From positions 18,938,542-19,002,541 of the forward strand of contig OY821791.1 in NCBI GenBank assembly GCA_963682175.1: 64,000 bases of DNA, given 5' to 3'. Of this stretch, positions 8,991-21,888 are shown in pieces. The position numbers were made by a program, and so were the translations under genes. Under the pieces are notes generated by a model. That model made no database searches. It saw only the letters and a program-made list of their open reading frames with translations, and was not told where the DNA came from. The stretch comes from Triglochin maritima (Eukaryota > Streptophyta > Magnoliopsida > Alismatales > Juncaginaceae). Each line of letters opens with the position of its first letter. The first letter of the stretch is position 1.

Positions 8991-10975
8991 CTGCAGAGCA
9001 CAAAAACAAAAACCACTGCATTAAGTAGGAAAAATGCCTCTGAAAGACATTGCCGTGTTACTTTTCGGGCGGTGGGAGTTAGGTTAATCATGGTTTTCGA
9101 GTAGAAGTGTTTCGAGTAGGTTAGTCACGAATTTGTGTCTGGCGGTACGAGTTGAGTTGGGAAGTGCATTACGCCATCAATTAATATCCATCTTCTCTTT
9201 TTTATCTGACACGTCATATCAGCCATTTTATCTTTAAATTTCTCTTAATTATACCTTAAAATCCCAAACATTCTATATTGTTTTCTCTTCATTTGGAAAT
9301 TAATTTTAGATAAATTAATAATTCTAAAAAATAAAAACAAATATAAAACGTATTTTAAGAAAAAAAATTAAATAAATAATTTTAAAATGAATATATTAAT
9401 TTTTTAGTAAATTAAAAAAAAAAAACAAATAGGAGAAAGAAACGTACTCCCCGCTAGGAAGACATCACAGTCAAAAAAACGGGTGGCTAAGCCCCTGTTT
9501 TTTCACCCAACCCCCTACTAGGGGGTGTCGCCAGGTCCTGGGAAAGATTACCCGTTAAGGGTGCTCACGTATGGGAGTTGAGATTACAATTAATTTTATA
9601 ACTTGATATTGTTGGATGTAACAAACATATCAAAATTTTGGAATGACAAGATACCAGAATATCATAAGAAAAAAGAAGTCAGATAAAATATGTATGTCAC
9701 AATATTTGTTGTGTTGCGTTATAATCACAGCTAGTCCAGACTCTAGATACATATAAGCGCAATATTTTTACGTTATTAATATAAGTCATAACTCATAAGT
9801 TGTTTGAGCTCATCTCTTTTAAGCTGTGAGGTGGCAGCGCAGTAGTCATGGTCAGTTGATCGCCACAATTTGATTGTTTCTAGCAAGTCTAATTCACATA
9901 GCAAAGTGCATCGTCTTAATTTTGGAAAGCATCGTCAAAAGTAAAAACTTAATTATTAAACCAGGACCGGATTGGTTCCGGACCTCAGATAGAAAACCGG
10001 ACTGATTTTTTTACCTTAAATTTCTTTTAAACATAAAACCCGGACCGGACCAAACCGGATTGGTTACGGACCCCAGACCGAAGACCAGATTGAAACCTAG
10101 ACCGACCGGTCTGCTCCGGTCCAAAAATTTGGATCGATTGGGTCTGGTCGGGGTCGGACCGGTTGCTCACCCCTTAACAGAAAGGGATAACCAAATACTA
10201 AATAGTAAATACAGCCTGTAAGTATGGTAATTCACCTATCAATTTTCATCAGAGTTGAAACTATAAGTATAGATTTTTATTTATTTTTGTTTGCAAGGAA
10301 AACGTTGTAGTGATGTCTGAACCATTCATTAGCGTTGGATTCAAATGATCTGACCGAATTGGGTTAGCCACTTAATTGATTCTAGACTTGGATTGTTCGA
10401 ACTTAGGAATTACGTACTAACATAGTAGGTTTGTATTTTGCTGTAAATCAGGTTTTTCAAAGAACATCCGGATTCAATTCTAATACGTTAAAACACGGAA
10501 ACCAAACAATTTGCGCAAACAATATTAAAAACCCAGCTTAAAACAAAGAGTAAATATGTATAGTAACATGAAAGTGTATATAGCCCAAGCATTGTTACAT
10601 CCTTTAATAGTTCCTTTAGAGCTCAACTCATTTTTGAAAACCGCAAGTGGTCATCTACTGCAACATTTTGTCAAATATTAAGAGTGACAACCAAACCAAA
10701 GTATGCTACATTTCATGACACAAGACAAAAAGGAATTGTCTAACTCAATTGCTATTTCTAGGAGTGTAAGTGGGTCAGATATGCCCTTACTCGTACCCGG
10801 CTAAACAAACGGGTACGGGCATATACCTGGCTTAAAAAAATTGTACCCGTATTAGCAAGTACGTGATGGGTAAACGGGTAGGGTGGGTATAATATATAAT
10901 ATATATAAATTTGTTACGATAACCATAACAATAAATATGAATTAAGTCATTAACTCAATAAAAAGTTTTTGCACA
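8991..10975. other. No clear genes; possible decayed hAT-type ends
   Basis: AT-rich sequence with short open frames only. At 9555-10180 TTAAGGGTGCTCAC and GCTCACCCCTTAA form imperfect inverted ends around a CCGGACCGG-rich interior, which looks like a decayed hAT-type MITE, but the flanks do not match. At 10774-10905 a TAGGAGTGTAAGTGGG end with GGGTACGGG motifs resembles one side of another such element. Confidence 0.4.
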
Positions 10976-11160
10976 CACTGCTGGAAACACAAGTGATTAC
11001 GTTGCCATGTCACGTCGGGTATTTATTACTCGACGTGAAACGTCCTTTTCACTTCATTTTACCAGAAACCGACGTGATATTGATACATATCACGTCGGTT
11101 TCTGTTAAACCAACGTGTTTTAGTGTCCTTTTCATGTCTATTTATCCTTCAGGGATATAG
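10976..11160 (+). mobile_element. CACTA-like terminal fragment with subterminal hairpin
   Basis: CACTGCTGGAAACAC resembles the termini of plant CACTA elements and is followed by CACGTCGG-type subterminal motifs. CAGAAACCGACGTGATAT (11063-11080) and its exact complement (11087-11104) form an 18-bp stem with a 6-base loop. No transposase follows; copia sequence begins within about 200 bp. Confidence 0.55.
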
Positions 11161-11289
11161 TTTCAGAAATCAGAACTACAAGTCCAAATAATATATTTAT
11201 TCAACGAGTTTATTCTACATTGTTCGCCTTCTCTTATTTATATCAAATACGAATATTTCTGGCATTCTTATTATATCATTGGTTTTGGA

Positions 11290-12105
11290 TCCAATTTTCT
11301 CTTGAGATAACATGCTATTAAGAAGGCGAATAAATTATCGTCAATAGTTTTAATATTTATTTAATATCTCTCATATCAACATATATAGTTGATTGCAAGT
11401 TTTATGTCAATAATAATCAATTTCCCGTCGTTTCCCAAAATTTAGGATTTGACCGTTCTATATCCCCGATATATTTTTTTTGTTTAGCAGCTGCATTTAT
11501 TTTACGGGGTTTATATATTCTTCATGAATAACCTCTTCAGGAGGTGTAATGAGTGACTAACCATTATTTTTTATTTTCACAAATAATATATTTTCTGGTC
11601 CACGCTTCTGGCGTTGGGAGCTCAAATATAATTTATCATGTGGAGATCTCCACTTTATGCTGTGTATTATTTCAAGTAATACAAGACTCACTCATCAATA
11701 AATATGTATGACAATTAGTTATTAGATATTGCAAGATAATGATTTTATGAACTTCAGGTTCAACCACACTTGTACGTATATTCTCTTATGAACTTGAGGT
11801 TAATATAGTATATTTTCTTGACATTCTTTAAGCTTCTAGCTTCTCCCCCTAATGCCAGAAAATGTACATCATATATATGATTATTGGATTGGACAATAAA
11901 ACTTAGTCCTTCAAGAGCTTTAAATTGCATGAGAGAAAGAATCTATTCATTATTGTTCAAGTAAAGTACGTAAGTATTTATAATATGATATTGGTATAAA
12001 CAATATTGGTAAATATGCATGTTGATAAACCATGTCTAAATTATATCAGACATATTCTGGAATTTTGAACATACTGGATAAGAGATGATTTATTTAGGCA
12101 CTTCT
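11290..12105 (-). pseudogene. Decayed copia pol (integrase to reverse transcriptase linker)
   Basis: The minus strand has scattered copia signatures in several frames: IYDVHFLALGGEA, matching the F-P-x-LGGE motif after integrase, and VHKIIILQYL, matching the V-x-x-I-I-x-LQ-LA linker motif. Many stops and frameshifts are present. It is continuous with segment A and shows that the segment derives from a minus-strand copia element. Confidence 0.55.
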
Positions 12106-14882
12106 AGGGATGTTTCGTCCCATTGAAGTCATCTTTATTTCAAACTTGTTATTTGCACAATTTTTAGTCTACTACTTATGCTCTTGTTTTCACGATACTT
12201 TGTAGTGAGTGCTTCTGGCACACACAAAAAAGGTATTGTGATTTTCTAACAACTCTCATGACCTTCAAACAACGGTAATGCATAACCCAAAACTTTTGGA
12301 TTTTTGATTCCATACTACTACTGGAGTATTGAGTCATTAATTCATAAACTGATCAATAAAATATTTTCTTTACTACTAAACTGTAGGATTTCTAGTTTAA
12401 TTGCACATAATCATTTTCGAACTTTTTATGCACAATAAGGATCAATTACAATTTTTCTATGATTTGTTTCATGCATGCATCGGTTTGTTTCAATAACTAG
12501 TTTCAAAACACCATTAAAACAAACATGGGTTCCTAAATTCATACCTAGAAGTTCTCTAAAACTTCTTGAAGATCCGGAGATGTTGAGGATGCTTGTCGCT
12601 GCGCCGGATGCCTCCGAGAATTCACCAAACTCTAAACAAGATTGGAGAGAGAAGAGCTAGTCTCTCAATCTTCAATAGGGTTTAGAATCTAATTACTAAC
12701 CCCTCTTTAGTTCCCTTGAGAAGAAGATCTCTGAAAACTAAAACAAAACCCAAGAATTAAGGTGAAATTCGTGGAGAATTATGGAGAGAGAAGTTTGCAT
12801 CAGAAAATAATGAATTAATTAATGAGGTAATGAGATAAACTTGTATTTATAAGTTCTCTCCAAATTACCTATTCATGTGCAACCTCTTGCCCATGATTTC
12901 ATGCAAACTTCCATCTAACCATCCATTATTTGCTAACAAATAATCTCAGCCACGAATTAAATCAATGATGGACCAATTACATGCATGATCTAATTAATTC
13001 TTAAATTAATTCTGCAGAAAACCGTCTGGACCGGTCGACCGTTCGAACCAAGTTTGGTCGACCGTTTGACATTCGGTCGACCGTTCCGAACAGACAAAAA
13101 TTCCCTGTTATCGGTCGAGACGTGTCCGGTCGACCGTGCACCGATCGGTCGACCGTTTACTGTTGTTCGGTCGACCGTTGAGCACTGTTCTGCTGATTGG
13201 TAAAATTTCGGTTTTACCCCTACAAAATTTGACATTTCGAGATTAGTAGTAAATTCACAACTTATGTAACATATTATCCTATGTAACGATAAATCCTTAC
13301 ACCCCATAATATTTACATCACATATGAATTTAATTTAGATTCTAATTATGTTATTAATCACAACATAATTTTGATTTTGCTTGTTCACCCCATATGTCAT
13401 ATTTTCTACATGAAGCCCGACACATCATATGAACTCAAAATCCCCATTTCTTGTTTCCCAGTTTTGTGGTGTGACCTATGGGAGGAACTAAACTAAGTTG
13501 ACAGTGATATTAAGAGCTTAATACCACAAGTTATAAGCGGTATCTAGCTACACATTATAGCTCCCAATTAGTTAGATGTATTAATTCCAGTGGAACCAAA
13601 ACCCGATCCATTTAGTGATGGAGTGCACCACTTGTGTCCGTCTCTTGCCTCATGATATCAAGAATACACACAAAGTAGTATTGTGTCATCTTTGTATTAG
13701 TATTCATTTCTTGATCTCTTTAAGCTAGTTACAAATATGTGACTTAACTCAAATCACATTGTGCACATTATAACTTTGCTTTATCAAGGGGCCCACTAAT
13801 ATCATCACTCAATGAAGAGGGGCAATGATAATCTTTTGACTAGCTATCTTCTCCCCGAAAGTCATACTTAACCAACTAATGCCTTTACACTACACTCATC
13901 GATAGCTCAAGACGCTAGTCTAATCAAGCATTTCTTAAGTGATCGGATATAAGTCTCATATCAAAGGACCAATGACATAGTAAAACATTAATGACACAGA
14001 AAACACAATTCTATAATGTTTTACTTATTAGGTCTATTCAGTATACAAAAGTAGTATTTTCCTCTTTTGTGTACCCGTGTTGTCACTCACTTGTAGAGCT
14101 ACAATGATCTATGACCAACATGACAATCTTAACTCGGTAATTAATGTCCTATGTTAATTACCATGATTGTGAATATCTTTTGTTTTATGTAAACCATTAT
14201 CTTTTAGAGCTCTACGGTTCAGGACCAAGAGTCTCTTCCTTAACACTTCTAAAATACGAATAGCATAAACAATGAACAAAATGATTTCTCATTCAATTCA
14301 TAATAATTGACATTTAAAAGTAAAAAATTTAGAACACATTCCCTTCATAAACTGTATCTAACTATGCTCTTCTGGCCATAGGGTTTGATTTAGAGATTGA
14401 CGAGCATTTTTACTAAATTAGCTATTTGCACGTCGTTTTGACGGTCATACGAATCCTTCATGGATTATCATAAAATTTCATAACCCTCTTTAAATGAATG
14501 ATATCTAAATCTTTGTCTGGTAGCATTGCATGAATATTGAGATATTCGTCTTTTTTGGGCCAATGCATTTAATTTTCAATAACAATGACTTTTTCCTCCA
14601 TAACACTTTAGCACGTGCTTCAGGCACAAGCGCCAGAGGCACTAGAGCAAATATTGTGGTCATACAACAACTAATACTCATGCTTTTAGAGCACAAATAA
14701 TCTAGGCATAAGCTTAAAAAAAATCCAAGAACTTTTTTTGGCTCCGTACTACTACTGGAGTATCGGATCATTAGCTTGCACGGTGGATAAAATCATTTTC
14801 CTTTTACATCTCAAGTATTTGGAAAACAATATTCACAACAATATTTGGAAAACAAAATTTTACACAAGAGGTGTCATATCAA
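11754..14882 (-). repeat. Copia-derived segment, copy A (3.1 kb)
   Basis: This is nearly identical (by eye about 98%) to 48130-51342. It contains copia LTR sequence in minus orientation: a TATA box (TATTTATA on the plus strand, 12844-12851), the CGGTCGACCG array at 13032-13177, and a possible purine tract at about 14340. The shared part begins TTCAGGTTCAACC and ends GTGTCATATCAA. To the left A continues into copia pol; to the right it stops against an Athila/Tat-type element. Confidence 0.85.
13032..13177. repeat. CGGTCGACCG array, copy A
   Basis: Units start at 13032, 13055 (TGGTCGACCG), 13074, 13112 (decayed), 13127, 13146 and 13168. They lie upstream of the minus-strand TATA at 12844, the nearest being 181 bp away. 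Copy B has the same array with extra units. Confidence 0.88.
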
Positions 14883-15302
14883 AAGGTGCAATTCTGGATT
14901 TTTGCCCTAACACGTGCAATTCTACTAAAAGGAAATTTTCCGAAACTAGAAATTACGAGGAAAAAAGCAACAAAGGTTACCTACGCAATGCTCAGTCGGG
15001 TTCACCGCCCGCTCTCGAAATTTCAGATGCTCTATGCGTCCACCCAGAGATGGTTCGCGTCCCAGAAAAGTTTGAAGCCCAGAAGCTCCAAGTGTGTGGA
15101 GGATTCGCCGCAAGTTACTCTTCAGGTGCGGCGATTTCGCCGCTCGTTTAGGTCAGATGGTGCTCGGATTTCGCCGTGCACTCTGTTGTCCCCTGAAACA
15201 CAAATCCAAATACTTAGATCGCGCACAAGATAAACAGGATAAAATCGAAATCAACAAAAAAACAAAATCTACGTCGCCTCCCCGGCATCGGCGCCAAAAA
15301 CT
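14883..15302 (-). mobile_element. 5' internal fragment of an Athila/Tat-type element (family L2) with primer site
   Basis: This is minus-strand sequence directly downstream of the LTR at 15303-16506. The primer site TGGCGCCGATGCCGGGGA (complement of 15279-15296) matches the 3' end of plant tRNA-Asp with few changes. Only about 420 bp of internal sequence remain before the junction with copia segment A. I see no gag. Confidence 0.8.
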
Positions 15303-16506
15303 TGATGAGAATTTTATTTATACCGCAAGTGCACGACGTCAATGAAGACGTGGCAAATACGGGTCGAACACAAGGAGGGAGAGATTTGTTATTAGTGTGA
15401 TTTCGATTGGGGGAAAGAAGGAGAGAAGAATAAATTTGGTTTTGAGATTTTTGGGTTTTAATTATTTAAAGCAAGAAACATGCAAGATTAAAAATAAAAC
15501 AAGAATAAAGATGGTGAATTCCGTTGGGTGGAGGTTTAGATTAGAGAATTCAGAAACTTATAATAAATCATGTTAGTTATGAAGCATTACATGATAAATG
15601 ATTTAACACAAACTCAAGTAATCAAAATATACTAATCACGAACTTAAAATAATAACATTTATTCTCTTCTCTTCACCCTAAATCCGTCACCTCCACTCTT
15701 TGGAAAGAGTTGGAAACTCATGGAGGGAGGAAGAAGGGGTCCTAGAGGCATTACAAAAGAAAGGTAAAAACAAGAAATAAAAGACAGAATTTTATTAATA
15801 AAACTAAGGAACAAAAATAAACAACAACTTAAAACTAGGTCTAAGGCCAAGGACCCTTCTAACATCGTTCTCGGGGCTATTTATAGTTGTTACAAGAGAC
15901 CTAAGTATAGAATTAGAGAGTACACGTGTCCAGACACGACTGGACAAAATTGGAGCACACGGATCGCTAAGGGGGCGGCGTTTCCGCCGCACAATGTATG
16001 TGATATGCGGCGATTTCTCCGCACAATCTTCTCTGATTTAATCCGGATTTTTGCTGTTAGTTTATGGTATGATTTGATCCTCCTTTGCGCGTCTGGATTG
16101 ATTCTTTCCATTTTTTTGAGCTCCGGATTAATTCCTATATATGTTTGGAGAACTACATTGATTTTTCTTTAGATTTTCTCCATAATAACTCGTGAATTGC
16201 AATTAGGTCATTGTCTTTTTGCAATTAAGTCCCCGGCTACTTTTGTGCTCAAGTCCTTGTTCTTTTTGTAATTAGGTCTTGAATGCTTTTATGCTTGGAA
16301 ACATTTCCATTTGAAACCCGATAATCTTGAGCTTGGTCTTTATGATAGAAATGAGTCTTTCGCACGCGTTTATGCTCGGGATGTGGGTAAATTGCATTCA
16401 GGTCCCTGTATTCTGTAAATAAGACTAAACACATACCTTAGTAGCATTTATTGATGTACAAGTGATCTAAATGAAAGATACATGATGCAATGTATGCAAT
16501 GCATCA
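15303..16506 (-). repeat. Athila/Tat-type LTR, family L2
   Basis: Plus-strand ends are TGATGAGAAT and GCATCA. It shares the ACCGCAAGTGCA terminus motif with the other tRNA-Asp elements here and is closely similar to the solo LTR at 21889-23076. A TATA box (CTATTTATAG, 15877-15886) sits 89 bp from the hairpin GCGGCGTTTCCGCCGC (15975-15990). Confidence 0.85.
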
Positions 16507-16662
16507 CCTACTTCTACGTTCTAGTCTCTTCCCCTTTACACTCTTTCTTAGCGTTTTAGGGTCGAGTCGTGCACTTTTTGCGAGCTTGGGCTCATGGTCG
16601 TGAGGGTGGTCGACTCGAGAGTTCTTTGGCGAGATGGGTGGTCTAAAGCCTTGATTACAACT
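16507..16662. other. Short spacer between LTRs
   Basis: Possibly part of a SIRE-like copia LTR broken by the following solo LTR. There is one decayed GGTGGTCGACTCG palindrome near 16606 and no gene. Confidence 0.3.
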
Positions 16663-18299
16663 TGTTGAACGTTTTACTAATAACCGCAAGTGCATAGCCG
16701 TCGATGAAGATAGGGCAAGTATGGGTCGATCCGTAGGGAGCGTTGCCAACCTTTAAGTGAGCAAAATCAAGTGGGAAATAACGCTACACAGAAGAGATTA
16801 TTACGCTACAGTTAACTGAAAATGCAATTATACTAAGAATGCAAAACAAACTAGATTGTGATGCGCATGGAAACGAAAGAAATTCAACAAACAATGTGGA
16901 ACGAAATATGGATACACCCCTAACGGGTGGAGTGTGTGCACATGTGAGGAGAGAGAAGTGATGAATGACCCATGTAAGCATTTATGTGTATGTGTCTTCA
17001 TACACAGAAAGTGTCTAAACAGTTGGCAAGATGTCTCAATCCATTAGCACACAAAATTAGCAATGACTATTTGATTATCATAAGACGAGGCTCAACATGA
17101 GAAGTGTGTAAAATTATGGAAAAACTCATAAAAAACCAGAACTCATGTGAAGAACAAAGCTAAGCATGAGAGGTGTCTGAAAATCATGGCAAAACGCATC
17201 AAACCAAAAGTTTCTTCAATCAATCAAGTGAGCAAACACTAATACAAACACATGACTAACATGTAGCTTATCGAACAGTAAATTTCAGCCAATAAACATG
17301 AAGAAACCAAACACGGAAAGTGTCTAAAACAAATGGCAAACCAAACCAAAATTCCCCAACATATAGATGATTAAAACAAACCCGATGAACATACAAACAT
17401 TCAAGTCTACATAATCAAAATTCGTCAAACATCAAAACCTCAAAACATAAATGCACATCATCTCCACCCATGAAAGGGGTATGGAACTACTCATTAATCA
17501 CTAAGCTGAAATTAATATTAATAAAAGAAAATATTCTAACTAATTTTACTAAGATTAACAAAAAAAAATTAAGCTAAGCATGCAAGAATTAAAAGAGGCA
17601 ACATGAAACTAACAAATTTTTTTTTATTTATGACTCACATTACAAGTAGCATCTCTCAACTTGAGTTTTATTTCAAGGCTTTACTCTAAGTAGAGGGAAT
17701 TACCACCAAGCAACAAGTAGATTACAAAGGAGGAAGAAAAGTTCAATTTATAGGCATGAAAAAACGAAACTGGGGACAATCTCTTGATGTGGGACTAATA
17801 AAATATTGCCAGAATAGACATAAACACATAACCTATATCTATGCGAAACCGGGTCGGATTCTGAGAAAAATGACCGCTAATTAGCGGTCTTGGGCCGCCA
17901 ATTGACAGAATTTTTCTCAGATTGGAGTCATTTGCGGATACTTCTTAAGTGCTTCAATTAGTCACGTGGGGTGCACTTGGATCGGTAATTGGAGTCTGGG
18001 CCTAAATCTAATTGTCAAAATACTTCTCATCATGGTGCGAAGTTTCTCGGTTTGCTATTTGGTCCCTTCAGGCTTATGTCCAGGTCCTTCCCTCTTGCAG
18101 ATGATTTCTTATGTATGACTCAGAGGTCTAGTTTGCTTCATTTAAGTCATTTCTTCTTACGTTTCAGTTATTTTTCTCTTCCTTTCTCTGTTATATTACT
18201 TAATACCTGAAATATAACAACAAACACTCGAGTAGCACAATATTTTGGTAAAATGAAGGATATATAGCATGAATATGATGCATGATATGTTACTAATCA
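16663..18299 (-). mobile_element. Solo LTR, Athila/Tat-type family L1
   Basis: It starts TGTTGAACGTTTTACTAATA and ends ACTAATCA, with flanks CAACT and CAAGT as a one-mismatch target duplication. No internal sequence is attached. It has TATA (AATTTATA, 17745-17752) and the perfect palindrome GACCGCTAATTAGCGGTC at 17872-17889, 120 bp upstream on the minus strand. Confidence 0.8.
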
Positions 18300-18492
18300 C
18301 AAGTCTTGAGTCTTGATGTCTTTATCTCAATGCTCATTTTTTTGATTATCTTGATCAACCTATTAAGATGATTGCAAGTTTACAAGTATGTATGCAATGC
18401 ATGTAATCGTTTTTGCTCACTTTGATTGATTGATTAAGATTAGTTTGATTAATCATCAAAATTAACATTGATTAAGACCAAAAGGCCAACAT
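18300..18492 (-). repeat. SIRE-like copia LTR start, remnant
   Basis: Read on the minus strand it begins TGTTGGCCTTTTGGTC and continues with TTTGATGATTAATCAAACTAATC, as do the SIRE-like LTRs at 21154 and 57878. It is cut on the left by the L1 solo LTR. Confidence 0.6.
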
Positions 18493-19712
18493 TAACAACC
18501 TTACTACTTGTGAAACAGTTAAAATTTTCATGCGCCTACCAAGCCTGCTTACTAAGTGATTATGATCTTTCTACTCATAACCGTACCTGTCCGTGCAGTT
18601 AGGGCGGTTAAACAGTTTTAATCGTAAGAAGGTCAGGTTCGGTTCCTTGTTCTCATTTTCGGATAATTAGATTTCTGTTCTGGTCCGGTTCGGATCCGGT
18701 TTGGTCCGATTTAACCGGGTTTTTATTTTTTAAATTTTTTTATATTTGTTTTTAATGTAGTTACTTGTTTTTATGTATTGTATGTTTTAATAACCAATTA
18801 TCTCCATAATAATTTTTTGATGATAAATATTAATCTTACAACAAAATGTTAATTTTTTTAACAACACCACTATTAGATATTCACGACAACAAGTTATAGA
18901 AGAAAAAAATGACGCGTCGATCATTTAGTCCTATTGTAAACTTCGTTGGACTGGGTTTAGGGATTAGTGGTCGGGTAATCTACATATTAGTGAATTTTGA
19001 AACCCTAATACAAATAAATAACGAGAATAGAAGTAGATTGGGCATGTAGGTAATTTAGTCGGTTGGATTTATAGAAGTGAGCTTACTCTTAACAAATATT
19101 AGAAGTCAATGGCTGGGCTTTCGAGTTTGAGAGCTATCAGCAAAAACAACAAAATTTGAGGATATAGAGGGAATCAACTCACACGTTGACTAAACCCTAC
19201 CTTGAGTTGTTGCGAAGTTTGTCCATTGCCTTTTCCGAGTCAATTGGTAATTTGCGAAAACTCGTGCTATGAGGCATTTGCTGTGAAAACCACATTTAAC
19301 ATTGTTAGTCATCCTGTCATCGATACGGTTTTTGTTTGCCAACTCATAATTTGCTTTTTCATTTTGTTGACCACAGGTTACGATGATTTATTTTCCCCTA
19401 GAGTGTGATGTAGTGGTTAGCCAAGATAATCAAATGATAGTTTACCCAACTGACATTGGAGTATTTCCTTATAATTTTGTAAATCAGGTTCATTGAAGTT
19501 AGTGGCACTTACATATGATTTCACGTAGTTAATTTTTAATCCATATAAGCCTTCAAAAATGACCAATGTCCTCTTGATGTTCAAAATGATTCGTAGGGTT
19601 GTTTTAAGAAGAAGATTGCGTCATATACAAATTGTAGGTTTAACACCTGAAGTCCAATATTTCAAACTTCAACGCCTTGAACTAAATCGTTTTCTATCCT
19701 CGTTCTCAGCAT
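18493..19712. other. No genes seen
   Basis: AT-rich DNA with a CCGGTTCGG-rich patch (18590-18720) of the type found in decayed hAT MITEs. Short open frames here have no recognisable domain. Confidence 0.5.
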
Positions 19713-20517
19713 CACTGCTAGAAAATACGCATAACATGTCGTCCTTATTATGTCAAATTTTGAAAAACAATGTAATATGAGCCTTACCACATCGGTCGTA
19801 GAAAAACAAACGTGGCATTAAGCTAACCATGTCGGTTGTAGAACAACCGATGAGGTATTAGGTCTACCACATCAATTGACATGTTATATAGGGATTAACC
19901 ACGTCGGTTTTCGTAGAAATAGACGTGGTAAACTCTTAAAATATTTCATAAATTTTCATGTGTTTTCTGTTTTAATTTTCACCCCAAATCACACGCACAA
20001 TCCCTCCGAGCCGAAGCCGACCCCATCCCCGTCACCTTTGCCACCCAAACCGATCAGCCCCCTCTGAGCCTCGTCCAGCCCTCTCGGAGACTCAACCACC
20101 CACACCAACCCAGCCCTGCCCTATCCCTCCCGACCAGTAGGTGTATTGTTTTCTCACCTATGTGACCATTTCTATGTTCAAATTCTCCAATACACAACAC
20201 TCGGGGAGCGTCTCTTTTCTATAATTGTTGATAATAAGAATAAGTAAATAAGTAAGTTAAAGAAGGAAAAGATAGAAAGAATAGATTGGACAAGCAAAAG
20301 AGTCTATCACCACCAAAAGTTGGAGAGAGAGAGACGTAGAATAGATCGATTCCAGATTCAAAAAGAAGGTTGATTCCATGTGCAATGCCCAAAATCTAAA
20401 TATTGGTATTGGTGGTAAGAAGACCGTAAGACTGTAAGAGAGACTGAGAGAGAGAGAGAGATTAGTTACGTCGGAGACGATGATGGAAATGTGTGCTTGG
20501 AATCCCAACGCAAAGCA
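19713..20517 (+). mobile_element. CACTA-like 5' end
   Basis: CACTGCTAGAAAATACG is a typical CACTA terminus. Between 19785 and 19935 come repeated subterminal motifs (CCACATCGG, CCATGTCGG, CCACGTCGG and complements ACGTGG). A GC-richer leader-like stretch (19990-20140) and an AG microsatellite (about 20440-20460) follow. The element is cut at 20518 by an L1-type LTR. No transposase is visible. Confidence 0.6.
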
Positions 20518-21533
20518 TGTTGAATGGTTGATTCAGTTATAATACCACAAGTGCACGGTGTTGGTGAAGACGTGACAAGTACAGGTTGATTCCATAGGGA
20601 GGTGTGTTAACTCTAGTTCTTTAGAAATCAAGTAGAAAATAATGGGAGGAAGTTTGATTACACTAAACTAACAACTAATGAACGGGAAAACTGAAAGCAC
20701 AAGACTAAGTAAAACTAATTAAGCAACTAAAAATGAAATTCAGTAAGGAAAACCCCTAAGGGGTGGAGTGTGTGTACACATGTAATAAGGTGGTAAAGAA
20801 TGCAATTATAAAGGTACAAGTGTAGATAATGTTTTCATGCATAGGAAGTGTCTAATGGTTGTGGCAAGACATATCAATCCAATCACAAACCTAGTTGATT
20901 AACATAAGCATACACAAGTTTGTTACTAAGAACCTAAACAAGCATGGAAGGTGTCTAAAAGTTTTGGCAAAATCCATCAAGTTAAGTAATCTAAAACAAG
21001 CAAGCATACATTCACATTTGTCATATATTTGATAAGATAACACTCATTCACATTCTTCATTACATATATAAACATCACCTCCACCGCCAATGAGAGATGG
21101 AACTACTCACTACACATTAAACTAAAAATTATAATAAGAAAGAATGACATTCTTGTTGGTTTTTTGGCCCTAATCTATGTTTTGATAATTTAAACAACCT
21201 AATATTAAGTATAAATCAATGTAGAGTGGCACACATGTTGCATTTCATATATATTGCTTTGTGCTAACTTCTACAAGTGATCAAGACTCGAGAAAGAAAG
21301 GATTCAAGTCAAGACATGTAATCAAGCTCAATTGAATACATGTAATTTGCATTTCTTTTGAGTCTTAGAAACTATGTGTAAATTGAGCATACTTGGGCTA
21401 AAAACTACTCAAATACACACTAGATTCCTTATAGAAGTCACACACAAAATTTCATATAATTTGGACTTCAATAGATCACCCAACCTTAGACCGGAAAACA
21501 CTAAACACTTAACATGAACTGTCTCCCCACATT

Positions 21534-21844
21534 CGGTCGACCGAAACAAACCGTTCGGTCGACCGAGTGATCAATTATCCAGTTAGTATTTTACTGCCCA
21601 GTTTCGGTCGACCGTCCAGACCTTTTCGGTAGACCGTGTAACAAAAAATTCCGACTGTTAGAACTGTCGTAATATACCAACGGTCGTATTCATATTTTTC
21701 CAAATACCCCAAAAATACATTTTCCTATCGGTCGACCGACGACCTTGTTCGGTCGACCGAACCTAAGATATCTCGACAAACCGGTCGACCGAACCCTGCC
21801 AAAATTGCCTAACGGTCGACCGTTGTGCCCGTTTCGGTCAACCA
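21534..21844. repeat. CGGTCGACCG array in SIRE-like solo LTR
   Basis: Units start at 21534, 21556, 21605, 21627 (CGGTAGACCG), 21729, 21750, 21782, 21813 and 21835 (CGGTCAACCA). Intervals are 22, 49, 22, 102, 21, 32, 31 and 22 bp. Removing the nested LTR puts the last unit about 97 bp before the TATA box. Confidence 0.9.
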
Positions 21845-21888
21845 AACTTATCCAGAAATGGGTCCTGCAAATTTTTGTCTTGTGTATC

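Noticed and set aside
9555..10180. A second hAT-type MITE
   Set aside because: The inverted ends are imperfect and the flanking octamers (TTACCCGT and ACAGAAAG) do not match; mentioned only as a possibility.
15279..15296. tRNA gene-like sequence at the primer sites (also 232-243 and 46193-46210)
   Set aside because: Only the 12-18 bases complementary to a tRNA 3' end are present; there is no cloverleaf.
15094..16025. GGCGGCGATTTCGCCGC-like strings as a separate repeat system
   Set aside because: They occur in only one L2 element and its relative; the promoter hairpin at 15975 is reported, but the remainder looks like ordinary GC-rich 5' sequence.
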